This document shows positions 16,887 to 24,889 of a DNA stretch of 64,000 nt, piece by piece; within the stretch, counting starts at the first letter, position 1; each line of letters begins with the position of its first letter. The notes under the pieces are model-generated. The model was given only the letters and a program-made list of their open reading frames with translations. It was not told the DNA's origin and made no database searches. Source of the stretch: Pseudactinotalea suaedae (GTDB lineage Bacteria > Actinomycetota > Actinomycetes > Actinomycetales > Beutenbergiaceae); NCBI RefSeq assembly GCF_009733815.1, contig NZ_WNXY01000001.1, positions 310,001-374,000 of the forward strand. The letters are read 5' to 3'. The translations under genes and the position numbers were made by a program.

Positions 16887-17674
16887 CGACTCAGACGGCC
16901 GACGGTCTGGTCCAGACCGTGCGCGAGGGCCGGGTGCTCGCGATCGAGCTCGCACGACCCGCGGCGCGCAACGCGATCTCGGCGGCGATGCTGCAGGTGC
17001 TGCTCGAGGCCGTCGACGAGGCAGCGGCCGAGGGCGTCGCGGTGGTCACGCTGACGGGAGCCGGCCCGGCGTTCTGCGCGGGTGCCGACATCCGGTCCTA
17101 CCGGGACGCAGACGCGGACCCCGCCGCGCTACGGGAGTTCACGGCCGCCGCCGGCCGGCTCTGCGACGCGTTGGAGCAGCTGGATGCGGTCGTGGTGGCC
17201 GGGGTGCACGGAGCGTGCCTGGGCGGTGGTTTCGAGCTCGCGCTCAGCGCCGACCTCGTCATCGCGGCCGACGACGCCCGGTTCGGTCTGCCCGAGGTCC
17301 GTCTCGGGCTGATCCCAGGCTGGGGTGGCACGCAGCGGCTCACGCGTGCCGTCGGACCGAACCTGGCACGATCGATGATCCTGCGGGCGCACCAGATCGA
17401 CGCCGAGACGGCGCACCGGGTGGGGTTGGTCAGCCAGGTCGTGCCCGCAGCCGCGCTGCGATCGACGATGACAGAGCTCGCGCACGAGCTGGCGTCAGGC
17501 CCCACCCGCGCCCTGGTCGCGGCCACACGTGCGATCCGCGCGGCTGCCGCCGTCTCCGCGAGCGGCATGCAGCTCGAGCGTGAGGAGCTGCTGGCCCTCT
17601 TCGGGACGAGGGACGGCATGGAGGGCGTCGCTGCCTTCACCGAGCGCCGTCCGCCCAGGTTCGTCGGTGCCTGA
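16883..17674 (+). CDS. Enoyl-CoA hydratase/isomerase (crotonase) family protein
   Basis: A 263-residue crotonase. The oxyanion-hole segments FCAGADIRSY and GACLGGGFELAL are intact, and both catalytic glutamates of hydratases seem present (GGGFELA and FGLPEVRLGL), followed by the GWGGTQRL signature. It likely hydrates an enoyl-CoA formed after the CoA-transferase step; isomerase or lyase activity is possible in this family. It overlaps the CoA-transferase stop by four bases and is followed three bases later by the FAD oxidoreductase gene. GGAG lies upstream of the start. Confidence 0.9.
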   Translation: MTTQTADGLVQTVREGRVLAIELARPAARNAISAAMLQVLLEAVDEAAAEGVAVVTLTGAGPAFCAGADIRSYRDADADPAALREFTAAAGRLCDALEQLDAVVVAGVHGACLGGGFELALSADLVIAADDARFGLPEVRLGLIPGWGGTQRLTRAVGPNLARSMILRAHQIDAETAHRVGLVSQVVPAAALRSTMTELAHELASGPTRALVAATRAIRAAAAVSASGMQLEREELLALFGTRDGMEGVAAFTERRPPRFVGA

Positions 17675-17677
17675 ACG

Positions 17678-19060
17678 ATGAGCCTGCCGCAGCACACCTC
17701 GCCCCACCTCGCCACGTGGCAGCTGGAGCAACGCTTCGCGCCCGACCACGGCCTTCCGGTGCTGGCCGACGTCGACGTGCTCGTCGCCGGCGCCGGTGCC
17801 GCGGGAGTGGCGGCAGCGGTCACGGCAGCCGAGTCCGGGTGCAGCGTGGTCGTCGTCGAGCGTTACGGGTTCGCGGGTGGTGCCGCGGTGGCCGGGATGT
17901 CGGGGACCATCTGCGGCATGTACCTGGCGTCCCGCGACGCCGACCGCCCGACGGCGGTCGTCGGCGGCTTCACGCGCCGGTTCGCCGACGAGCTGGCACG
18001 CCGGGGCGGGCTGACGCCGCCCCAGCGCTACGGGCTGACCTGGACCAGCGCGCACGACCCGCTGATGTGGCGCGAGAGCGCCGACGACCTCATGACCGCT
18101 GCCGGGGTACGCATCCTCTACCACTGCGCCGTGGTCGGTGTGATCCTCGACGGCGACCGGTACCTGGGTGTCGTCGTCGACTCGAACGCAGGGCGGGTCG
18201 CCATCCACGCACGCTGCACGGTCGACGCGTCCGGGGACGGGTCGGTGGTGGCACGGGCGGGCGGCCGCTATGCCTTCGGGGCGGAGGGTCGGATCCAGAA
18301 CCCGACCATGTTCTTCCGGCTGGGGAACGTGGACACCGAGAGGTTCTGGGCGGCGTACGGCGAGGACACCATCTGTCCGCCCGAGGTCACCGCCGCGATC
18401 GCGAGCGCGCGCGAGCAGGGTGCGGACCTGCCGCGCGAGAAGATCTGGGTCTTCCGCACCACCCGACCGGGTGAGCTGCTCGTCAACGCGACCCGGCTGA
18501 CGGCGGCCGACGGACGCGTGCTCAACGTCATCGATCCGGAGGACTTCACGATCGCCGAGGTGGCGGGGCGGCGTCAGGTGCGCGAGTACGAGCGCTTCCT
18601 GGTGGCAACCCTGCCCGGCTGCGCCGAGGCGTTCGTCGTCGACACCGGTGTGGAGGCCGGGATCCGGCAGACGCGGAGCATCGCTGCACGCGAGACGCTG
18701 CGCAACGACGACGTCGTCTCCTGCCGCAAACGTGACGACGGGATCGCGCGCTCACCCTGGCCGATCGAGCTCCACGACGGCACTCGGCCTCGGCTGCACT
18801 GGCTGCTCGACGACTGGTACGACGTGCCCTACGCCAGCCTCGTGCCCGAGCGGGGTGAGGGGATCATCGTCGCGGGCCGGTGCCTGGGCGCCGAGCACGA
18901 GGCTCTCGCATCGGCGCGCGTGACCGCGCAGTGCTTCGAGTACGGTCACGCGGCCGGCCACGCCGCAGCGATCTCGCTCCGGACCGGAGCGGACCTCGCC
19001 GACGTCGACGTCGACGAGATCCGTGCACGCATGACGGAGCGGGGGAGCCTCCTCGCGTGA
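17678..19060 (+). CDS. FAD-dependent oxidoreductase (FAD_oxidored, PF12831-like)
   Basis: A 460-residue flavoprotein. The dinucleotide fold VLVAGAGAAGVAAAV starts near residue 31 and is followed by VVVVERYGFAGGAAVAG, the conserved region of the FAD_oxidored family. The C-terminal part contains ARCLGAEHEALASARV, typical of the flavin-closing segment. Family members oxidise diverse small molecules. It follows the hydratase by three bases and ends the operon of the aldolase and CoA-transferase, so it should oxidise an intermediate of that route. No signal peptide is seen, so it is cytosolic. Confidence 0.85.
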   Translation: MSLPQHTSPHLATWQLEQRFAPDHGLPVLADVDVLVAGAGAAGVAAAVTAAESGCSVVVVERYGFAGGAAVAGMSGTICGMYLASRDADRPTAVVGGFTRRFADELARRGGLTPPQRYGLTWTSAHDPLMWRESADDLMTAAGVRILYHCAVVGVILDGDRYLGVVVDSNAGRVAIHARCTVDASGDGSVVARAGGRYAFGAEGRIQNPTMFFRLGNVDTERFWAAYGEDTICPPEVTAAIASAREQGADLPREKIWVFRTTRPGELLVNATRLTAADGRVLNVIDPEDFTIAEVAGRRQVREYERFLVATLPGCAEAFVVDTGVEAGIRQTRSIAARETLRNDDVVSCRKRDDGIARSPWPIELHDGTRPRLHWLLDDWYDVPYASLVPERGEGIIVAGRCLGAEHEALASARVTAQCFEYGHAAGHAAAISLRTGADLADVDVDEIRARMTERGSLLA

Positions 19061-19083
19061 TCGAATCGGTAGCATCTCGGCCC

Positions 19084-20097
19084 ATGGTCCGGCTTCGCGA
19101 CGTCGCAGCGCGGGCGGGTGTCTCGTTGTCGGTCGCCTCGCGGGCGTTGACGAAGGACGCTGCCGCCCGCATCAGTGACGAGACGCGGGCGCGGGTCGAA
19201 CAGGCCGCGGCTGAGCTGAACTACGTCCCCGACCACCGTGCGCGTGCGCTGCGGCTGTCGCGCTCGGGCGCCATCGCCCTGGTGGTGCCCGAGGTCAACA
19301 ACGCCCTGTTCGCTGCGGTGCACGCCGGCGTGCACGCGGTCTGCACCCCGCGGCAGATCTCGGTGCTGCTCGGTCAGATCGACCCCTCCGACCTCGGCCA
19401 GGGCGCCGCCCTGTCCAGCCTGATCGGCAACGGGAGGGTCGACGGCGTCGTGCTGCAGCGCTCCGAGCAGTTCTCCGACGATGACGTCAGCGAGGTCATC
19501 GACGTCGACGTCCCTGTGATCCTCTTCAACTCCTCGCTGCCCACCCACATCGGTTCGGTCGCGCTGGACGACCGCGCAGCGGTGCAGGTCGCCGTCGAGC
19601 ACCTGACGTCGCTCGGCCACCGGGACGTCGCCTACATCGGTGGCCCCGCCCGGCACGACGCGGCGTTCCGCCGCCGCGCCGCTTTCGACCAGCTGGCAGC
19701 CACCGGCGGCCTGCGTACCCTCCCGGAGTGGGACGTGCCCGGCGGCTGGGACGCACCGGCGGGTCATGCCGCCATGACCGCGCTGCTGCAGGCGAGCACG
19801 CGGCCGACGGCAGTGCTGGTCGCGAACATCAATGCCGCCGTCGGGGTGCTCGCCGCCGCCGCGGCCCAGGGCGTCACGGTGCCGCGCGACCTCTCGGTCA
19901 TCGCCGTCCACGACACCTGGATCGGTGCCTACACCTGCCCGGCGCTGACCACCGTGCTGCTGCCGATGGAGGAGGCCGGGGTGCGTGCGGCGACGATGCT
20001 GCTCGACCATCTCGAGGGCGGTGCGCTCGAGGACGTCGTGGTGGCAGCGCCCGCCCCCGCCCTGGTGCTCAGGGACTCGACGGCGCCCCCTCGTTGA
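19084..20097 (+). CDS. LacI family transcriptional regulator
   Basis: A 337-residue LacI protein with the HTH at residues 3-25 (VAARAGVSLSVASRAL), hinge helix ARALRLSR, and a sensor domain ending in VLRDSTAPP, the normal LacI C-terminus. ATG 19084 is used because the HTH should begin at once and a TAGCAT hexamer lies eight bases upstream. A GTG at 19057 overlapping the previous stop would instead couple it to the operon. With the other LacI protein it is one of two candidates for the shared 18-bp operators. Its 3' end overlaps the convergent DUF6807 gene by 29 bases. Confidence 0.88.
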   Translation: MVRLRDVAARAGVSLSVASRALTKDAAARISDETRARVEQAAAELNYVPDHRARALRLSRSGAIALVVPEVNNALFAAVHAGVHAVCTPRQISVLLGQIDPSDLGQGAALSSLIGNGRVDGVVLQRSEQFSDDDVSEVIDVDVPVILFNSSLPTHIGSVALDDRAAVQVAVEHLTSLGHRDVAYIGGPARHDAAFRRRAAFDQLAATGGLRTLPEWDVPGGWDAPAGHAAMTALLQASTRPTAVLVANINAAVGVLAAAAAQGVTVPRDLSVIAVHDTWIGAYTCPALTTVLLPMEEAGVRAATMLLDHLEGGALEDVVVAAPAPALVLRDSTAPPR

Positions 20098-20980
20098 GCA
20101 GCCGCCTCACGGCATCGGGGCGGTGGTGGCCGTCGAGAAGCGCGAGCCGGTGCTGGAATCGGAGCTCGCCGTCGACCGGGACGGTCAGCCCCTCGTCGTA
20201 GGCGACGGCCCAGCAGATCGCGGCGAACGGCTCGAACCGGTGCAGCCAGGAACGGGTGCCGGGCGTCGGGCCGTCCCGGAACGCGGTCCCGATCGTCACC
20301 GGTGCGCCGTCGGCCATCCGGCCGTGCACCACCATGGTGTCGGAGCGGCCACCGGACTCGCTGACGTCGGTGCCCTCCTCGCCTATCACCCCCACGAGGG
20401 TGAAGCCCTCCTGCAGCCGGAGGAAGAGGCCACCGTAACCGCCGTCGGGCCGACCGTTCTGCGCGGGCGTCTGCAGCGAGACCGCAGCTCCGGTCGCGCT
20501 GCGCAGGGTGGTGTCGAGGTCGATCACCAGCGCCGGGTCGTCGGTGAGAGCGACCTGCCACGAGCGTGACTCGCTCAGGAGCGGCTCACCGTTCATGCCG
20601 TCCCAGCGCAGCTCCTCGGACACGCCGGCGCGTTCGCCCGCATCGGGTTGCGACCAGCCCAGGTGGGTGATGACGCCGTGGTTGTCGACAGGCTGGTAGC
20701 CCTGCTCCGGGCTGAGGTACGTGCCCCCACCCCACAGGTTGTGGTCATCGACACGGGGCATGGCGAACTCCAGCCCGTGGTGCCAGGGGTGGTCCTCCGG
20801 TCCGAACCCGGTGACCACCACCCCGGCCGGGGTGCGCAGGGGGTGCACGTGCGGCTTCGGCGTGTCGGCGGCGGCGATGCCGCGACCGGTCGCGAACGTG
20901 GCGAGCTCGCCCGCGCCGCCGTGAAGTCGGAGGCTGCCGTCGGCGTCCTGCTGCCAGGTCAGTCCGGTCTGCTTGTGCAT
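20069..20980 (-). CDS. DUF6807 (PmoA-like) family protein
   Basis: A 303-residue soluble protein with the DUF6807 landmarks DHPWHHGLEF, NLWGGGTY and a later HRFEPF region; the aromatic/histidine-rich pattern suggests a beta-sandwich related to galactose-mutarotase folds. Its function is unknown. In other bacteria the family sits with Gfo/Idh/MocA dehydrogenases and LacI regulators in glycan loci, as here. GTG 20983 or ATG 20980 can start it; both overlap the stop of the upstream dehydrogenase. It is the last gene of the eight-gene transport and lyase operon. Confidence 0.75.
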   Translation of the reverse strand: MHKQTGLTWQQDADGSLRLHGGAGELATFATGRGIAAADTPKPHVHPLRTPAGVVVTGFGPEDHPWHHGLEFAMPRVDDHNLWGGGTYLSPEQGYQPVDNHGVITHLGWSQPDAGERAGVSEELRWDGMNGEPLLSESRSWQVALTDDPALVIDLDTTLRSATGAAVSLQTPAQNGRPDGGYGGLFLRLQEGFTLVGVIGEEGTDVSESGGRSDTMVVHGRMADGAPVTIGTAFRDGPTPGTRSWLHRFEPFAAICWAVAYDEGLTVPVDGELRFQHRLALLDGHHRPDAVRRLLNEGAPSSP

Positions 20981-22074
20981 CACGCCAGCACCTCCTGGAC
21001 GGCGCGGCCGTGAAGGGCGGCGTAGAAGGGGTCACCGGCGACGATCTCGCCACGGTCGACGAAACGGCCGGTCGCCGACGACTTGTACAGCGCGGTGATG
21101 AGCTCGAGCGTGCGTCGTGACTCTGTTGTGGTGAGCTCTGGCTGACGGCCCTCTCGCCACGCTGCGAGCAGCTCGGCGAGCTGGGCGCGATGCCCGTTGA
21201 CGCTCATCTCCGCCTCGGCCTCCGGGAACTCCGGGTGCGGCGCGGGGGCGCCGGCCGCGTCGGTTGTGCTGACGCTCCACTCCGACAGCAGCGGGAGGTA
21301 GAGCGAGCGCAGCGTCGCGGTCGCTTGCGAGGCGACCACCTGCACGGTGGTGGCCGGCTCGTGGGACAGCACGGTCGTCACGATGCTCCCGATCCCCCCG
21401 CCGGGGAACTGGATGGTGGCCACGCTGGCGTCCTCGACCTCGATCGGGCGCTCGAGCGTCCGGGCGACTCCGCTGACACGGTCCCACTCGCCACCCATCA
21501 GCCACAGCAGGAGATCGATCGCGTGATAGGCCTGCGTCGTGGTGGAGCCACCGAACTCGGTCGCGTAGCGGCCGCGCCACGGGGCGTCCCAGTACTCGGG
21601 GCCGCGGTACCAGGTGGTGTGCGAGATGCCGAGCAGCGGTCGGCCCCAACGGCCGTCGTGCAGATGACGCCGCACCTGTGCCGAGCCGCCCGCGTACCGG
21701 AACTGCGACACGGTGACGCACCACCGACCCGTCTCGACCTCGGTCTGCGCGATCCGGTCGGCCTCGGCGAGCGACCCGGTGAGCGGCTTCTCGCAGTACA
21801 CCCAGGCCCCTGCTCGCATCGACCGCACCGCGCCGTCGGCGTGCAGGTGAGGAGGTGTCGCGAGCACCACGAGGTCGGGGGAGAGCGCGAGGGCCTCGTC
21901 GAGGTCGGCGAACGCCGCGCACCCGAACTGCTCGCCGGCGAGGGTGCGTCGCTCGACGTCGGGGTCGACGACGCCGATGAGCTCGCACTCCTCGGGCAGG
22001 GCGGCGATCGCCGGGAGGTGGGCGGTGACGCCGATCCCTCCTGCGCCGACGACGACGACACGGGCTCGGGACAT
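20980..22074 (-). CDS. Gfo/Idh/MocA family oxidoreductase
   Basis: A 364-residue NAD(P)-dependent dehydrogenase: Rossmann motif VVVGAGGIGVTAHL at residues 6-19, catalytic-site motif CEKPLTG near residue 95, and a C-terminal domain with the metal-free GGxxxxxxxHxIDLLLWL pattern (TTQAYHAIDLLLW). ATG 22074 is preferred over ATG 22080 because GAGAAGAGG is then six bases away. It lies between the 622-residue unknown and the DUF6807 gene with stop/start overlaps. It probably oxidises or epimerises the sugar unit released by the lyase and hydrolase encoded upstream. Confidence 0.88.
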   Translation of the reverse strand: MSRARVVVVGAGGIGVTAHLPAIAALPEECELIGVVDPDVERRTLAGEQFGCAAFADLDEALALSPDLVVLATPPHLHADGAVRSMRAGAWVYCEKPLTGSLAEADRIAQTEVETGRWCVTVSQFRYAGGSAQVRRHLHDGRWGRPLLGISHTTWYRGPEYWDAPWRGRYATEFGGSTTTQAYHAIDLLLWLMGGEWDRVSGVARTLERPIEVEDASVATIQFPGGGIGSIVTTVLSHEPATTVQVVASQATATLRSLYLPLLSEWSVSTTDAAGAPAPHPEFPEAEAEMSVNGHRAQLAELLAAWREGRQPELTTTESRRTLELITALYKSSATGRFVDRGEIVAGDPFYAALHGRAVQEVLA

Positions 22075-22076
22075 GG

Positions 22077-23945
22077 TCATCCTCTTCTCGGCCCGCGGTC
22101 GCGGGCAGGTTCGGTCGGAGCGGGCTGGGGCACGCGCGGTGCTGCCTGCCCGTGGTCGTGGTCCTGGGTGGTGAGCGAGGCGAAGTCCAGCACGCGTTCC
22201 AGGTCACCGTGCCGGATGCTCACCCGTCCCGACCCCAGCGTGCTGGTCATGTGGGTGCCCTCGAAGAGCTGCCAGGAGGACGGGTCGTCGGCGGCGCCCT
22301 CGATCAGGGTGGCGCGACCGTGCTCGGCCTCGATGCGCCGGTTCCGCAGCGTGGTCATGCGCACCCAGGGGCGGGGCTCGACACCGTGCTCGAAGGCGCA
22401 GGCGTCGACCGCGTCGGCGAACGCCTCGAGGCTCTCGTGGTCGGAGGCGCGCGCGACCTGGACCACCGTTCCGGTGCGGCGGTGGCGTGTGACCAGAAGC
22501 CGGCTCTCGGTCTCACGCGCCGAGGCGGGATCCCAGGGCGTCGGCCACGTCCGGTGCGGTGCGACGTCGTACGGGGTCAGCACCCGGAGCGCGACGAAGG
22601 CGTCCCCACCCCGGCCGACCAGCCACCCGGTCGGTGTCGTCGTGACATCGCGCAGGTCCTTGGACAGGAAGGTGTTGACGTGCGGGTGCGGGGAGTCCTC
22701 GGGGATCGCGTACAGGGCGACGACGGTGTCGAGGTCCTGCGAGACCTCCTCGTAGGGGGAGACGCCGATCAGCTTGTCGGGCTCGAGGTAGGAGGGCTTG
22801 CCCTCGAACGGGATGCTCAGCGCCATCGGCTCGGGCGGGCTGCTGAAGAACTTCTGCAGGACGGCGCCGCTGTGGTGCGGATGCGTCGAGAACAGCGTGG
22901 GGTGCATCCCGCGGGGGTCGGTCTCGTGCCACGTGACGTCCCAGGCGTGGCCCTGGATGGCGTCGGAGAGCCCGCCCTGGGTGGACCCGACGGCGTACTC
23001 GGGCCTCAGGTACTGCGTCTTGCAGACCGAGCGGAACTCGACGTCGCTGCCCCTCAGCATCCGCCGCGAGCGGGCGCGGTCGCGCTGCAACCGCTCGGCG
23101 GGCGGTGACACCGCGATCCGCCGGATCACCTCCGGAGGACGGTAGGTGTGTGCGAGCTGCGCGAGCGCTGTGCCCCACCAGTCGTCCAGGCTCGAGGGGG
23201 GATGCGTGGTCCCGAAGAGCAGCCAGGAGTACAGCGAGGCCATCGCGCTCCACCGCTCGACGACCGAGACGTCGTCGGTCCGGGAGTTCGGACCGCGCAG
23301 CACACCGTGCAGGCTGACGGTCGCGAGCTCGGCGAAGAGGAAGTCGAGCATCATGCGGGCCGCGTCGGCGACCTCCGGCTCGCGTGCCCACGCCACCAGC
23401 ATCAGCAAGGGGACCGCGTACTCGGCGACGTAGTGCGTCGGGTTGTACTCGGACTGCCCCAGTCGCGTCGCGCCATGGATCCAGACCCCGAGCCACTCCT
23501 TGGCCTCGGCCATGTTCTCGGCCGAGGTGAGCCCGTTGTTCCAGCTCATCCGGTCGTCGTCGTACTCCTGAGCGGCCAGGTACAGGGACGCGTGGTAGAG
23601 CACCCAGTGGTTCTCGGTGTCACCGCGCTGCTGCCGGACGGTCTCCCACGAGCGGGCGATCCGGTCCAGGGTGTCCGGCGCGAGGTGCTGGCGTGCACCG
23701 TACGTCAGCATGACGAGCGGCATCATCCAGAACGGCCCGGTACCCGGGTGCTCGAGGTTGGTGATGACCGCCGCGTTGCACGCGTCGACGTCGCGACCTG
23801 CGCGCAGCAGCATCGCCACCTCGGCCAGGTTGGCCCCGGCGATGTCGGCGTCGTCGGGGAACCGGCGCGCCGTCGCCTCGACGAGCACTTCGAGTCGATC
23901 CTCGTAGCTGGTGCTCGACCAGTCCTGCCGGTCCTGCGTGCTCAT
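22077..23945 (-). CDS. Uncharacterised 622-residue protein, probably an alpha-barrel carbohydrate enzyme
   Basis: I do not recognise a named family. The N-terminal half is helical and tryptophan-rich (ENHWVLYHASLYLAAQEY, NPTHYVAEYAVPLLM). It resembles the (alpha/alpha)6 toroids of polysaccharide lyases and unsaturated glucuronyl hydrolases. The C-terminal half looks like beta-sandwich (FSTHPHHSGAVLQKFF, HVNTFLSKDL). There is no signal peptide, so it is cytosolic. It is joined by ATGA overlaps to the BNR-repeat gene before it and the dehydrogenase after it. Candidate catalytic residues include the His/Tyr pairs in YNPTHYVAEY and THPHHSG. The enzyme role is inference. Confidence 0.6.
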   Translation of the reverse strand: MSTQDRQDWSSTSYEDRLEVLVEATARRFPDDADIAGANLAEVAMLLRAGRDVDACNAAVITNLEHPGTGPFWMMPLVMLTYGARQHLAPDTLDRIARSWETVRQQRGDTENHWVLYHASLYLAAQEYDDDRMSWNNGLTSAENMAEAKEWLGVWIHGATRLGQSEYNPTHYVAEYAVPLLMLVAWAREPEVADAARMMLDFLFAELATVSLHGVLRGPNSRTDDVSVVERWSAMASLYSWLLFGTTHPPSSLDDWWGTALAQLAHTYRPPEVIRRIAVSPPAERLQRDRARSRRMLRGSDVEFRSVCKTQYLRPEYAVGSTQGGLSDAIQGHAWDVTWHETDPRGMHPTLFSTHPHHSGAVLQKFFSSPPEPMALSIPFEGKPSYLEPDKLIGVSPYEEVSQDLDTVVALYAIPEDSPHPHVNTFLSKDLRDVTTTPTGWLVGRGGDAFVALRVLTPYDVAPHRTWPTPWDPASARETESRLLVTRHRRTGTVVQVARASDHESLEAFADAVDACAFEHGVEPRPWVRMTTLRNRRIEAEHGRATLIEGAADDPSSWQLFEGTHMTSTLGSGRVSIRHGDLERVLDFASLTTQDHDHGQAAPRVPQPAPTEPARDRGPRRG

Positions 23946-24889
23946 GCTGACACCCCGATCACGAAGGCCCGGACCTCGGACCCTGCCATGCCGCCGTGCT
24001 CCCAGCTGAGCCCCAGGTCGGTCGAGGTGTGGAGCCCGCTCCCGTAGGTCGCGAGGAACAGCGCACCGCTGCGGGGCTCGACTCCGACCCGATGTGCGCG
24101 CACGGGACCGGGGAGGTCGGGCCGGCTCTGTCGCCAGCGCTCGCCGCCGTCCTCGCTCAGCCAGAGCCCGTGGTCGTGGTCGACGACGGCGACCAGACCG
24201 CGGTGCACCTCCGCGGTCGTGACGTCGTACAGCGTGCTCGTGGGGCCCGGCAAGGACACCTGCCGCCAGCGCTCACCGGCGTCGTCGGAGCGCCAGAGCC
24301 CGTCCTGCTCGGTCGTGGCGAACCAGCGCTCGCGCACCAGGGCGTCCTGGACGACGGCCGTGGTCGTCGCCCTGGTCGGCACCCGCAGCCACCAGCGACG
24401 ACCGGCGTCGCGGGTGGCGTAGAGACCGGACTCGCAGGCCGCGAAGGCGAACCCCGGTCGATCGCGATCGACCGCCACCGCCTGGGTGTAGCGGCCACGC
24501 ACCGGCAGCCCGTCCTCACGCCGGGTCCAGGTCCGTCCGCCGTCCGGGGAGTGCCCGATGCCGTCCGGCAGGGCGAGGTAGACCTCGTCGGGTCGGCTCG
24601 GGTCGAGCGCCAGACCGCGGGCGTCGGTGAAGCGCCACGAGTTCATGATCCGCCAGCTCGCGCCGCGGTCCTGGCTTCGCCACATGCCGTTCTGCGCGCT
24701 CGTCACGACGACAGCAGGGTCGCGAGGATCGATGACGAGGCCGGTGATCGTGGTGTCGTCGGCGCCCCAGTGGCGCCAACGCGTAGCCGCGGCGTCGTAG
24801 CGGTAGGTGCCGCTGAGGAACGCCGCCTGGGCGCCGACGACGTAGTGCTGCGTGCGATTGACGCACATGTGGAGCTCGGGCGTGCTCAT
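23942..24889 (-). CDS. BNR/Asp-box repeat (sialidase-like beta-propeller) protein
   Basis: A 315-residue protein with about six Asp-box motifs: SQDRGASW, SPDGGRTW, TRDAGRRW, SDDAGERW, SEDGGERW and STDLGLSW, spaced roughly 40-50 residues apart. This predicts a beta-propeller as in sialidases, VPS10-like and photosystem-assembly-type proteins. The FRIP motif and the arginine triad of true sialidases are not evident, so hydrolase activity is uncertain. No signal peptide is seen. Both ends overlap their neighbours as ATGA, placing it between a heparinase-like lyase and the 622-residue unknown. Confidence 0.8.
   Translation of the reverse strand: MSTPELHMCVNRTQHYVVGAQAAFLSGTYRYDAAATRWRHWGADDTTITGLVIDPRDPAVVVTSAQNGMWRSQDRGASWRIMNSWRFTDARGLALDPSRPDEVYLALPDGIGHSPDGGRTWTRREDGLPVRGRYTQAVAVDRDRPGFAFAACESGLYATRDAGRRWWLRVPTRATTTAVVQDALVRERWFATTEQDGLWRSDDAGERWRQVSLPGPTSTLYDVTTAEVHRGLVAVVDHDHGLWLSEDGGERWRQSRPDLPGPVRAHRVGVEPRSGALFLATYGSGLHTSTDLGLSWEHGGMAGSEVRAFVIGVSA

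Noticed and set aside
3521-22074. C-glycoside deglycosylation system, suggested by three Gfo/Idh/MocA dehydrogenases
   Set aside because: The xylose-isomerase-like alpha and the small beta subunit of known C-deglycosidases are not seen anywhere in the window.
24846-24866. GTGCG-N5-CGCAC-type repeat near the BNR gene start as a further operator
   Set aside because: It lies within coding sequence of a coupled gene, and apart from the short CAATCG/CGATTG core it does not match the shared 18-bp operator.
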